Assembly (NCBI GenBank): GCA_023014485.1
Contig: JAJOZX010002363.1
Location: 418,501-482,500, forward strand
Direction: 5' to 3'
Source of the DNA: Bathynomus jamesi
Lineage: Eukaryota > Arthropoda > Malacostraca > Isopoda > Cirolanidae
DNA: 64,000 nt
Positions 1 to 38,200 of the stretch are shown piece by piece. How positions within the stretch are numbered: the first letter of the stretch is position 1; every line of letters starts with the position of its first letter. The notes below the pieces were generated by a model. The model saw only the letters and a list, made by a program, of their open reading frames with translations. It did not search any database and was not told where the DNA came from. Both the position numbers and the translations under genes were made by a program.

Positions 1-153
1 GGGGATGATGTTAGTCTGTTTAGAAGTGTACGCATTGCATTTTTTGATTTTTTAATTTTCTTAATTTTTTTGAGAATTAAAAAAAATGACTTTTTTCCCA
101 TACATTAATGAATTCGTACATATCAGGGTCGTACATATTGGGAGATTGCTGTA

Positions 154-538
154 TAGTAGACCCTTAACATTCGCAGTTCCGATGATTCACTGGTGATTTC
201 TCTGTATACCAATTTAACATTTGCGGCATATAATTTTGACTATTTGCTTGTTAACCTGTGTGTCATTTATTTCCCCATTTCCTGCACCAAAGCGCCGACT
301 CTCATTCCGCCCTGCGCACTACGCCCGCAGCAATGTACCTGTGAGTACAATTTTACTTGGTTTTTAGTTAGTGACCAAGTGATGAAGGTGAACCCACTGC
401 AAAAAGGTGATTTTAAGCCAGAAAGTGGAATTACTAGGTCATCAGGGACCAAACCCCCTTTTTCCCCATAGGCCTATAGTCTTAACATTCATGACAGCTT
501 TCAGGAACGTAACCCCCACAAATGTTAAGGGTCTACTG
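154..538. mobile_element. Tigger/pogo-like MITE, 385 bp
   Basis: A 17-bp inverted repeat, AGTAGACCCTTAACATT, lies at about 155-171 and again in reverse complement at about 521-537. TA dinucleotides flank both ends (152-153 and 539-540), as expected for a Tc1/mariner/pogo-type insertion. There is no transposase inside, so it would need a helper enzyme. Short reading frames crossing it have no recognisable domain. The superfamily is inferred from the TA duplication and the CAGTAGACC-like terminus. Confidence 0.6.
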
Positions 539-1019
539 TACCTGATAAAAATTAGTGCCTATTTGTCGCAATGCATATTGTCACCCTTCTAGGAATAATG
601 TACAAAGTGTGACTGTAAGCTTAAATTTCCATAAATCTTGGGAAAAATTTTCTCAACACAAAATACAAATGGTAGAGGGGTGCCTGGAGTGCAGGTTTGA
701 TCGTGTATGCAGTTCAGATGTACCACGTGGTGATTGCTGTGTAATTCGACTATTTTCACTAAATTTTCCCAAATTTGCCTGATATTTCGACACGTAGAAA
801 AATAGCCGAAATACTGAGTATCAATTTAGCAGGGTCTGAGGGTACTACTTTAGAATAGGTTAACTACCAAACTCTTCTTCTAACCCAAGTTCTATAAGAT
901 TTGACTGGCTTCATGACTTTCTAAATGGCTGGCTTTGGCTTTTGCTTCATATCTGATATATTTAGCATCAAAAGTTCATTCTTCTGGGAATTTTGCATTA
1001 ATATGTTTTTATTTAGATT
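539..1019. other. Gene-free stretch upstream of the first visible CUL2 exon
   Basis: AT-rich sequence with only short open frames lacking recognisable domains. I looked for the cullin-2 N-terminal segment and did not find it here; it is probably upstream of the window. Confidence 0.4.
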
Positions 1020-1180
1020 TCAGGTAATTGAATTGATGGTTGAATATACAGATGAAGAGAGGGTGGAAATTGTTTTGCTACATGTTGCTGGTAGAAGCCA
1101 AAGGAAGGCATGCGAGTTATTCCATGAATGATACCCTGATAGATATAATCACTAGTACAGTTCCCGCCGCTTCGCTGACA
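1020..1180 (+). pseudogene. DUF4817-like helix-turn-helix fragment, copy A
   Basis: Conceptual translation gives YTDEERVEIVLLHVAG, then ELFHE, a stop, YPDRYNH, another stop and SSRRFADS. This is the pattern of the DUF4817 HTH domain found at the N-terminus of arthropod transposon proteins. At least three in-frame stops occur within about 50 codons, so it is dead. A second, inverted copy lies at 1600-1710. Only the N-terminal HTH is present, with no DDE domain nearby. Confidence 0.55.
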
Positions 1181-1194
1181 GTTAGACAGGCTAA

Positions 1195-1575
1195 ACTACA
1201 AAAAAAGAACCCAGCCATGAAAATTTTGAGCTTCACATTGTGTCAACATTTCTGAATCTGGTATCTCCCAAAACCTCCTCACCCCCATTCATACAACTTG
1301 GGGGCTAACCTCCTCCCCCATTACCCCCACCCCTCCCCATTACCCCACCCCTCCCCATTACCCCACCCATCCCCAATTACCCCCACCCCCACCCTTCCCC
1401 CATTGCTAAACTACAGAAAAGAACACAGTCATGAAAATCTTGAGCTTCACATTGCCACCCATAATACAATTTCTGAATTTTTTTTACAATTTCTGAATTT
1501 TTTTTCTCACAATTTCTGAAAGTGTGATGGACAGACAGACGGACAGACAGACAGCTCTCTTATTATAGTATAGAT
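1195..1575. repeat. Duplicated 60-70 bp repeats around a C-rich minisatellite, with GACA tail
   Basis: Two diverged direct copies, each starting CTAAACTACA and containing GAGCTTCACATTG, lie at about 1190-1260 and 1405-1495. They flank a C-rich array at 1285-1400. The second copy runs into a (GGACAGACAGACA) tract and TATTATAGTATAGAT, a kind of 3' tail common on RTE-type retroelements and their SINEs. The element assignment is inferred. Confidence 0.4.
1285..1400. repeat. CCCCATTACCCCA-type minisatellite
   Basis: About seven imperfect copies of a 14-18 bp C-rich unit (CCCCATTACCCCACCCCT and variants) in tandem. The proline-rich open frame across it is a by-product of the repeat and not a gene. 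Confidence 0.75.
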
Positions 1576-1599
1576 TGCCAAATCAGCAAATCAGTATGT

Positions 1600-1710
1600 C
1601 ATTAATGGAATAACTGACATGCCTCCTGGACTCTACCAGCAACATGTAGCAAAACAATTTCCACCTTTTCTTGATCTGTATAGTCACCCATATCTTCAAT
1701 TATCTGAAAT
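1600..1710 (-). pseudogene. DUF4817-like fragment, copy B (inverted)
   Basis: Read on the minus strand this gives YTDQEKVEIVLLHVAG followed by EACQLFH and a stop, the same HTH segment as 1020-1180 in opposite orientation. The two are close at DNA level (the shared core includes GGTGGAAATTGTTTTGC). Together they make an imperfect inverted repeat about 0.6 kb apart. Too short and broken to be functional. Confidence 0.55.
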
Positions 1711-1767
1711 GTAAATGAATATTAATAATGCAAAATACCTTTGAGTGGACTTTTGATATACCCTATA

Positions 1768-1900
1768 TATATAGTGCTTAGCATGGTTGACTACAATTCC
1801 ACTTGCCCAGAGTTCGATTCGAGGCAACAGCAAATGGCACTCAGCTCACCCAGCTGTTCAGATTTTCATGACAAAAAAATGGTTGGTAAATAAATGGGTA
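1768..1900 (+). mobile_element. tRNA-derived SINE-like unit 1
   Basis: TGCTTAGCATGGTTGA at 1775-1790 resembles a pol III A box and AGTTCGATTCG at 1811-1821 a B box, about 20 bp apart. The unit runs directly into a second SINE-like unit. The A box is weak, so this could be a degenerate tRNA relic. Confidence 0.4.
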
Positions 1901-2075
1901 CCCTGGGGTAGCTTAGTGGTTAAGGCACTGGGCTGCTGATCAGGAGGTCAAGAGATTGAGTCCAGGCAAGGACTGTAATTTCTGATCACCCGTGATGTGT
2001 CATGGTTTGGATTCCACATTAAGCTGTTAGTCTAAGGTGGAGCAACAAGCTTGACTCTCTCTCCAGAATGAACAA
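1901..2075 (+). mobile_element. tRNA-derived SINE-like unit 2
   Basis: A good pol III A box, TAGCTTAGTGG (1909-1919), is followed 33 bp later by a B-box-like AGATTGAGTCC (1953-1963). The 45 bases between A and B boxes can be read as D-arm and anticodon-arm remnants. A non-tRNA body continues to about 2075. The 3' end is unclear because the sequence merges with the intron before the first visible CUL2 exon. Confidence 0.5.
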
Positions 2076-2225
2076 TTCAGGCAGAATCAAAATCAAGGTG
2101 ACGAAGGTGTGCACGCATCCATTCATCCTGGTTAATGTTTTGAGTATTGGATTTTCATTGTTGATTATTTCCTCATTTGTCTTCATTTCAGATTGTAACA
2201 GAATTAGTTTGATGTCTACTTTCAG

Positions 2226-30741
<28,516 letters not shown>

Positions 30742-31033
30742 CTCGCTGATCAAAAGGTAGGTCAGGTGAAGAAGACGCTTGTAGGAGGACATATAGTACA
30801 TTGTTGTGCATAGTAGTAGTTCATAGTATTTAAAGCTTTATACAAATAATAATAATTATGCTACCACCAAGTAAATTTGGAGGGGCCATACTCGATTGTA
30901 TCTGTCTAATATGCCTCTAATAATTGTTTATAAAAGAAATTCCAATTTATCTAAACCTTCGGAGATACCCTTTTCAACGGGTTAACGTCATTCTATTGTC
31001 AAGTATTTTGGAGTTAGGTTAAGCTAAGCTAAT

Positions 31034-31072
<39 letters not shown>

Positions 31073-31711
31073 TAATGTTCCGTCAACCAGATGGGTGTCG
31101 GTCCCTTTTCCAAATCTGTCGAGTTCCTTAAAATAATCTTAAGTATTAGATGAAAATCTAAACAGTTTCCAAATTTAAGGCAAATTTATAAAGGTTATCG
31201 TAGAAATAGAACTCGGTCATATTAACTCTTTTATTAATAGCTATTCACAAAATTAGAATTGTTATTATTATTAAGACTTGACTAATGAAAGACTAGCTAT
31301 TTTCAACAGTTGATTAGTTGAATACCAAAACTTATCCTTTGTTCATCTCTTTCAGGTATTACCTAAGACAAGTGAAATAAAATGTTCGAAAGCAAGCAAT
31401 TAGTTCATGTCTTTATGATAGAAGAGAAGAACAATTTACAACAAGATTAAAAACAGCATTATTTGAATCTTGTTCATTTTCTCTAGGTGCTAAATTTGTA
31501 ATTTCCTTGAATCATTATCTTGCTTTTGTTTTCTTACTTTTTGTATTGATGAATAGGGTCGTGATCTCTTCTTATACAAACCATTACAATCATATAGACT
31601 ATTATGGGTATGTTAAATAGACTTTTGCAAAATGTGATTATTTAAACGAATTTATCAATAGCTAGTAAATAGTAATACCTTCATCACTGAAATACTCACA
31701 CTTTTTCTTCG

Positions 31712-31765
<54 letters not shown>

Positions 31766-32893
31766 TGTGCAAAATTTTTTACCTTTACTGTCACTGTCGA
31801 TCCTAGAAATAATTATGGGTATGGTATTCTGGCCTTGGTTGAAGAGATATCTTGCTATATTCTGTCTTCTAAGTGAAAGAAAACTAACCGTTGGCGCTTA
31901 ATATATTTCTTACGAATTTTTCATTTTAATTAGTTTGATTATTAGTTATTAATTAAATTTGCTCTAATTTGGAGATACCATTGTCGGATTTTCAGTTCTT
32001 AATTTTTCCAACCGTATATTTATATTTAATTTGGTAACTGAACTGTTTGTATACTAAATGACGTCATATACCCAAAATACACTTTTTGTTATTTACATAA
32101 AACACTTTTATTTATGCCCAAATTTTTATACTTAAGATTTTGTGAAATGTTTATCTTGTGTCGCGAAATTATTATTTTTATTATTTATTATTTTCATCAT
32201 CATTATTAATAAGGTATTTGAGATTCATTCTCTTCGAAGCAACTGAAGTTTAATTTACTAGACCTTTTCTTAAACAATTTAGGCCTAAGCTGTTTATAAT
32301 TTATTATTAGGGTTATGTAAATTGTGGAAAGGCTATGAAAATAAGTTTGTACGCGCGCGTTCTAGGCTGGACGAATTCATTATAATACAAAACAAACAGA
32401 TTTTATAAAAGCTTTATATTTTTTCTATGTGTATACTAACTGACCTATTAATGAAATTAATCAACACACTTGTACATGTCATATTTTCTCGAAAAAACAT
32501 TTAGTATGTAAACTTTTTATTTATTTATGAACGTTTGTTTGTTCGTTTGTTTGTACATACAATCATGTTAAAAAAGTGAAGTTTTTGTTTTTGTTTAATT
32601 CTCACCTTCACTCTTAGATTCAGAATGGACGGAGGCTTTGGATGTCAAATACGTTACTTAAGATGTAAGTCCTGACCATTAAATTATGAAATTCGATAGT
32701 GGTTGTGGAGTTTTGAACTTTGAACTTTGCTGTCATTGCATTGATGTTATGTTCATTTCCCAATTAATATTTTAATCTGTAATTTTTGTGCCGATTCGGA
32801 GCTTGAGAAAAATAAGGCATTTGTTTACTTACAAAAGTAGATTTACTCGTTCACTGAAAATAATTTGTGGTTTGGGCTTTTGCTATCTGTAGT
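30742..32893. other. CUL2 3' UTR and downstream region with microsatellites
   Basis: AT-rich with no open frame of note. AATAAA at 31376-31381 is a plausible poly(A) signal, but several others occur downstream. (TTTA)n lies at 31031-31075 and (ATT)n at 31712-31765. I cannot fix the transcript end from sequence alone. Confidence 0.5.
31376..31381 (+). terminator. CUL2: Candidate CUL2 poly(A) signal
   Basis: A canonical AATAAA 635 bp after the stop codon. It is the first clear one I see on this strand after the stop; there is no obvious GU-rich element to confirm it. Confidence 0.35.
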
Positions 32894-33154
32894 CAGAGCC
32901 GGCCTTGGCCAAAAATGACGCCCCTGGCAGAATAAGCATCTGGCGCCCTATACATGCCATAAAGATTGTATTCATACAATCGATAGTTTTTACGAGGAGA
33001 TTTTGGCGCCCCCAGGGCAGTTGTGCCCCGAGCGGTTGCTTCCTTCGCCCGCCCCCAGGGCAGTTGTGCCCCGAGCGGTTGCTTCCTTCGCCCGCCCCCA
33101 GGCAGTTGTGCCCCGAACGGTTGCTTCCTTCGCCCGCCCCTAGGATTGGCTCTG
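32894..33154. mobile_element. hAT-type MITE, 261 bp, carrying a 45-bp minisatellite
   Basis: Ends CAGAGCCGGCC and GGATTGGCTCTG with 8-bp flanks TCTGTAGT (32886-32893) and CCTGTAGT (33155-33162), seven of eight identical. Inside, from about 33007 to 33140, are three tandem copies of a unit containing CAGTTGTGCCCCGAGCGG and TTGCTTCCTTCGCCC. No real gene. Confidence 0.75.
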
Positions 33155-33295
33155 CCTGTAGTATTTCAGGAGCATTTTTTTAAAGCTATTAAATGTTTAT
33201 CAGAATAAATAGAAGTGGGGAGGAGTTTATGAATATTGAAGACAAAGATGCTTGAAAGACTACCAAGATTATATAAATGCATGTTATATACAGAC

Positions 33296-34548
33296 TAGTG
33301 ATGTAGGTCACATCCGCACATTTTCTCGCACCCGCATCCGCACTTTGGACTGCGGATGTCGTGCGGATGTGGACCGTTGAGATAAAATGTCATTAATAAG
33401 CGGAAATTATCAAATTCTACTATATTAATAGAACTAGTTCATTGTGCGCAAAAGTGATGCAAGCGACAAGACGAGAGGCTGTTCTTGTATGAAGTTACTC
33501 TCTTGCAACCTACTTAGATCCACGTTACAAAGCTGTTATTTTCACCTAGTACATTAGAACGAGTTAAATCATCACTTGGCAAAGCAGTTGAAGAGCTTCA
33601 ATCTCTTGAATCTGTCGCTTCGCCACCCACCAAAAGAATAAAAGTTTCAGTGACAGAACCAACACCTTCAACAAGCAAATCTATCACAGAATCTGTCTCA
33701 GTTTCTTGAGTCAAGCAGCAATGACGAGACCTACGCGATGTCAAAAGATGTAGTAAAAATGATCGAGAGCTATCACCAAGAAAAACGCCTGGCTGCATGT
33801 GACAATCCTATTAGTTGGTGGAAAAATACGCAGAATATCTATCCATACTTGAGTAAACTTGCAAGGAAACATTTAGCCTGTCCTCCAACAAACGTACCAA
33901 GCGAGAGATTATTTAGCAGTGCTGGATTAATATATGATGAAAAGAGAAACAGACTGGCAGCAGAAAAGGCAGAAAAATTAATGTTCCTTAAGCATAACCT
34001 TCCTATAATTAAGTTTGAACATTAAACGATGAACATCTTAGTTTACTTTATTTTAATTACTCATTTATAAATATACCTAATAAAACTTTAAACTTAATAT
34101 AAATAGCTATCAAGCTAATTAAAGATCTTTCTATAAGGGTGGAGGTTGGGGAAAGAGGTCGGTGGGGTGCATTTGAGTTGGGTTCACGTCCCGCATCCTG
34201 GTAACACAATTATGGTTTCTAATTGTGGCTGAAACTCAACAAAATATAACGAATTTATTTGCAGACGAATTCACTAATTGATTTCTATATTAGTTAGATG
34301 CTTGATATTATTTTATATGTTCAGAGAAAAGTACAGCAATTATTGTACAATTAATCAATTATACTACATTATAGCTACAGCTCTCTCTATATAATAACTT
34401 ATTATATACGTTAAACACAACAAATCTCGAATATATCCTAAAAAATAACGAAAATGTAGACATCCGCATCCGCGGATGTTGAAATCAAACATCCTCATCC
34501 GCATCCGCATCCGCGGATGTGAAAAAAATGACATCCGCTACATCACTA
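33296..34548 (+). mobile_element. hAT element, internally deleted, perfect 8-bp TSD
   Basis: Ends TAGTGATGTAG...CTACATCACTA flanked by exact ATACAGAC (33288-33295 and 34549-34556). Both subterminal regions carry arrays of CATCCGC and the palindrome CATCCGCGGATG. It retains the last third of a hAT transposase. Inserted into the first bases of the palindromic MITE at 34551-34646. Confidence 0.9.
33500..34025 (+). pseudogene. hAT transposase C-terminus with dimerisation domain (ZBED-like)
   Basis: A broken leader (ATYLDPRYK-like at about 33505) precedes a 95-codon open frame at 33738-34025 with NPISWWKNTQNIYPYLSKLA, VPSERLFSSAGLIYDEKRNR and LMFLKHNLP. This is the hAT C-terminal dimerisation domain of the Ac/ZBED type. 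The BED finger and most of the RNase H core are deleted. Confidence 0.82.
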
Positions 34549-34550
34549 AT

Positions 34551-34646
34551 ACAGACCGTGCATGGTACAAGGAACTTTCTGGGAAAATTAATTTTGATTA
34601 AAGTTAATTCTCCCAGAAGAGTTCCTTGTTCCCAATATGGTCTGTA
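34551..34646. mobile_element. Palindromic MITE, about 96 bp
   Basis: ACAGACC...TACAAGGAACTTTCTGGGAAAATTAA is followed by a near-perfect inverted copy ending GGTCTGT. It would fold into a single long hairpin. Its first bases double as the target duplication of the hAT element at 33296-34548, so it is older than that hAT. Confidence 0.65.
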
Positions 34647-35319
34647 TGTAACAAAGTTTCTCAGGATCATCGTGTTGGAGCATGTATATGTATGTCCCTT
34701 CGCTTTGTCCGGAGCTATAGGGCGCGTCCCTCTGTGGCCAATGGGGGAATGCATCTTCCTCTGATGCAAGGGCCTTCTCTGCCTTCGTGGACCATTGGAC
34801 CCGTTTGGGGACCCGGCTGATCTCCTACCCTCCTCCTTATATTTCCCTCTCCTCCTTTCCCCAACTCTCTCTCGTTTTGTTGTTTCCTCCCTTTCCGCAT
34901 TTAGCTTTGTTTTGGACTTTGACTTTATTTTTTCCTTGGACCTTGGGTGAAGGTGGTGGTTGTCCTTCACCCTTGTTGCTCTTAAACCAAACCCAAGCCC
35001 TGTCCCTGCCATCTTTCACCGCGCGTTGGATGAGAGTGGCCTCCTTGTAGGCACGGGGACTGGGAATGGGTGTATCTCCCCTGCGTGACATCTATTGGCG
35101 GTGGGACCGAGTGAGCCCACGATTCGCCTTTCCCTTGTTGGAGTCGATGGTGGCTGGATGCGGGCGGGGGATGAAAATTCTTTTTTTTTTTTTCGCTATG
35201 GCTTCTTCATCTACTCGGTTAACGACTCCGCTTCTAATACTCGGACTACTACTATCAACACACGGGTGGTGGGCAACTAGGCCCTCGAGTCCCCTACCAC
35301 TGGAAGTCCGCATCCAGAT

Positions 35320-37297
35320 GTGGTTAACCCCCCTTTGGTAACTGATCACTTGCATCCTCCTTTACCGTTGCCGACCCCAGGCTGTACCCTGAACATCCCT
35401 TTGGATGTACACCCTTTGGAGCAGGGGTCTCGCCCCAGCCCGCCTCAGCTGCCTTCGGGCAAGTCAAGTTCCACCCAAGATTTACCTCCAAAACCCGGCT
35501 TCTTGCTATCCCCGTATGCCCCCCTCACCCGCCGTCGGCCCGCCTCCCCACGGAGAGAGCCCCGCGGCGGAGGGGGAAGTCGGCATGCACGACCATCCTA
35601 TCGACAGTTGGATATCCCAGTCCACTTCGACTCTACTGCCTCCATATCCCTTCCAAGTATCCACAAATTCCTAGGGATCCGGCCTACCTCTGGATCCCTT
35701 CCGACCAATTCTGACGGACGTTTCAGGCGATCCGAGCCCGGAGCAACTCCAGCCGTTATGATGTGCGACCGCAGAGGGATGGTTCCCTCATAAAATCACG
35801 CTCAGCCACAGAGACGAAAGCCCTACTCTCCATCACTGAGGTCCTTGGATGCTCGGTGTCCGTTTCACCACACCCTCGCCTGAACCAGAGTCAGGGCACT
35901 ATTTATGCCACACGCTTATTGTCAATTACAGCGAACGAGCTCTTGGAGGACCTCGCACCGCAGGGTGTCACCAAGATCTATCGCTTCACATCCCGACAGG
36001 GAGGTACACCCTCCCCCACCCCGCGTCTACTTCTTACCTTTAATAACTTAGTCCTTCCCGACCGTATTGTATGGGAGACTGCACGTCATGCGAATTCTCT
36101 GTCCGCCCATACATCCCAGACCCGACCCGTTGTTTTAAATGCAACAAGTTCGGACATGTTAGCTCAGTTTGTCGGCAGCCGTACCAATTGTGTCTTCGTT
36201 GCGGACAAGTTGCTCACCCAGACAAGTGCCCCAACACACCCAAATGCTCCAATTGTGAAGGTGCATACCCATCTTCATCCCGAGAATGCCTGTTCTTCAG
36301 GTTCGAGAAGGAAGTCCGAGGCCTACAGGTAGCGGATTTCCTTAGCCTGCGAGAGGTACGAGACAGGGTGCGGAGTCGGGAGGTGCGACCGGGCGTATCT
36401 TACGCCGCAGCCCTCGGCTCTGTCCGCTCGGCACGCCGCCCTGGCCTGCCGCTCACAACCCCCTCGACTAGTGCTCCCCATTCCTCTCAGGGGGAGTCCC
36501 CGCAAGAGCTGACGACCTCCTGTACCCCGACCATTCCTTCTCTCCATGCACCTCACCTGCCACAGATTCCACAGGAGTCTGGGACCAGGACACCCAGGCC
36601 CCACCCACCTCGAACCCTGCCATCCCAGCACTCTCTGCACACACCCGAACCTAGTGCCCGGAGTAAGTCGACGAGGCGGAGACGTCGGAGTGAGTCGCCA
36701 GACCCTCCGGACCTTCAATTTGTCTCTCCCTCTTCCCCTAGTGCTAAGAAGACGGATCGGACCTTCACACCGCCCACTTCGCCTATGAGGACCAAACCAC
36801 CCGACAGCAGAAGTCCCATCAATCTACCCCCACAGACTCGGACAATAGTTGCCGAAGTATATGACCCACCCTCCACGACGAGATTCAATCTGGACAAAAT
36901 CCTCTCCCCCGAGGATCCAGTGGATGCGGCTCTGGCGCAGCTACATGGTGAGGGGAACTCGGCTGCGCCCGTGAGTCTCATGGACCTGCCCTTGCCTCCT
37001 GACGCAATTTTTTCTTCCCCTCCTCGAGAACACTCTGTTTCACCTCCTCCCACCCCCACTGTACCTGCTCCCCTAAAATCCCCGGCCCAAACCCTGTCAG
37101 CCACTCTGAGCACGTCCTCCCTCCCATCTGCCGGGTCCTTCTGGCACCCCTTATCGCCACCTGAGGTTCGTCGTGAGACCCCAGACAGGCGGGGAGGTGC
37201 CATTTCGGGAAATAAAACGCCCCCCCCATGGCCCGAACACAAAAGCTCAAGAAAGTTTGCACCATCGGAGCCCACGACAATCTCCAAGCTGCCGTGA
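35320..37297 (+). pseudogene. I-like LINE ORF1, nucleocapsid with CCHC zinc knuckles
   Basis: Spread over three frames. 35320-35793 holds a proline-rich N-terminus. 35763-36332 holds an RRM-like segment (SVSPHPRLNQSQGTIYA, LLEDLAPQGVTKIYRF, LLTFNNLVLPDRI). 36071-37297 (408 codons) holds RPYIPDPTRCFKCNKFGH, then CLRCGQVAHPDKC and CSNCEGAYPSSSREC, three knuckles in a row, followed by a long Pro/Ser-rich tail. Such ORF1 proteins bind the LINE RNA. A frameshift near 36085 separates the RRM-like part from the knuckles. Confidence 0.8.
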
Positions 37298-37496
37298 TCC
37301 GCGCCTCCGGTCTCGCTCGGCCGACTCGACCCCGCGGTCTCCGCGGAGATCGACTGGCCGACCGATTCCTTCTCTGGTGAACGGCAGATAGCCAGCCATA
37401 CTCCTAACTCATCCTTCGCCTTCGCGAACCTCAAATCTACCTTCACACTCCAACATCTTCGCACCTATACCTTTACCCATCCCCCATCATCAAATA

Positions 37497-38200
37497 ATGG
37501 ATCCCCCGAAAACTACAATAGTTCACTGGAACTGTAGAGGTATATTTGCAAATTACGAAGGCCTGAATTCCTTGATTGCCACTTCCCGTCCGGTGTGTGT
37601 CTGTCTCCAGGAACTCATCCTGGGGACCAGACCCATGCCCTGCCCGACTGGATATTCTTTCATCACCACCCCGTCTCCTACCTGCACTCGAAAGGGGGCT
37701 GCCATTTTTATCCACCACGCAGTCCCCTTCTACAATCTCCCTATCCGATCCCCGTTACAGGTGATTGCTACCCGGCTTTCCCTGGATAGACAGTACACCG
37801 TATGTTCAATATACCTCCCTCCACACACCAAGTCTCCCGCGATGACCTGGTGGAGGTCGTACAACAACTCCCCAGGCCCTTTCTATTACTGGGCGATTTC
37901 AATAGTCGCCACCCCATGTGGGGAGACACGCACTCCACCTATATGGCCCCGACCCTGATCAACATCATGACCGAGCTCTCATTTGAGTGCCTCAATGATG
38001 GCTCTCCTACTTTCTACCATGCCACCACCTGCACTCCATCCTGTATAGACCTGTCCTTCGTTTCGACCGATGCCCTCCTAGATTTCTCATGGCAAGTCCT
38101 CCAAGAGGATTATGGAAGTGATCATTTCCCAGTTCAACTCACGCTAATTGGCCCGACCAGACCGTTCGGTACTGGAGAAATGGATTACTGCAAAAGCTAA
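37497..38200 (+). pseudogene. I-like LINE ORF2: APE endonuclease
   Basis: TTIVHWNCRGIFANYEGLNS and PVCVCLQELIL begin in one frame (37497-37958) and continue after a frameshift near 37800 with PFLLLGDFNSRHPMWG, CIDLSFVS and YGSDHFPVQL (37802-38200). The NWNxRG, QE, GDFN and SDH blocks are all present. A further frame change joins it to the RT part. Confidence 0.85.

Noticed and set aside
1298..1519. Proline/histidine-rich open frame
   Set aside because: It translates the C-rich minisatellite and adjacent repeat; no domain.
33000..33208. Alanine/cysteine-rich repeat protein frames
   Set aside because: They follow the minisatellite inside a 261-bp MITE with clear ends and target duplication.
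34485..35355. Minus-strand frames with basic, serine-rich composition
   Set aside because: Shadow frames of the GC-rich 5' region of the I-like LINE; no domain and no matching splice signals.
36323..37464. Long minus-strand frames (131 and 249 codons)
   Set aside because: They are antisense to the zinc-knuckle ORF1, which has clear motifs on the + strand; GC-rich sequence keeps the opposite strand open.
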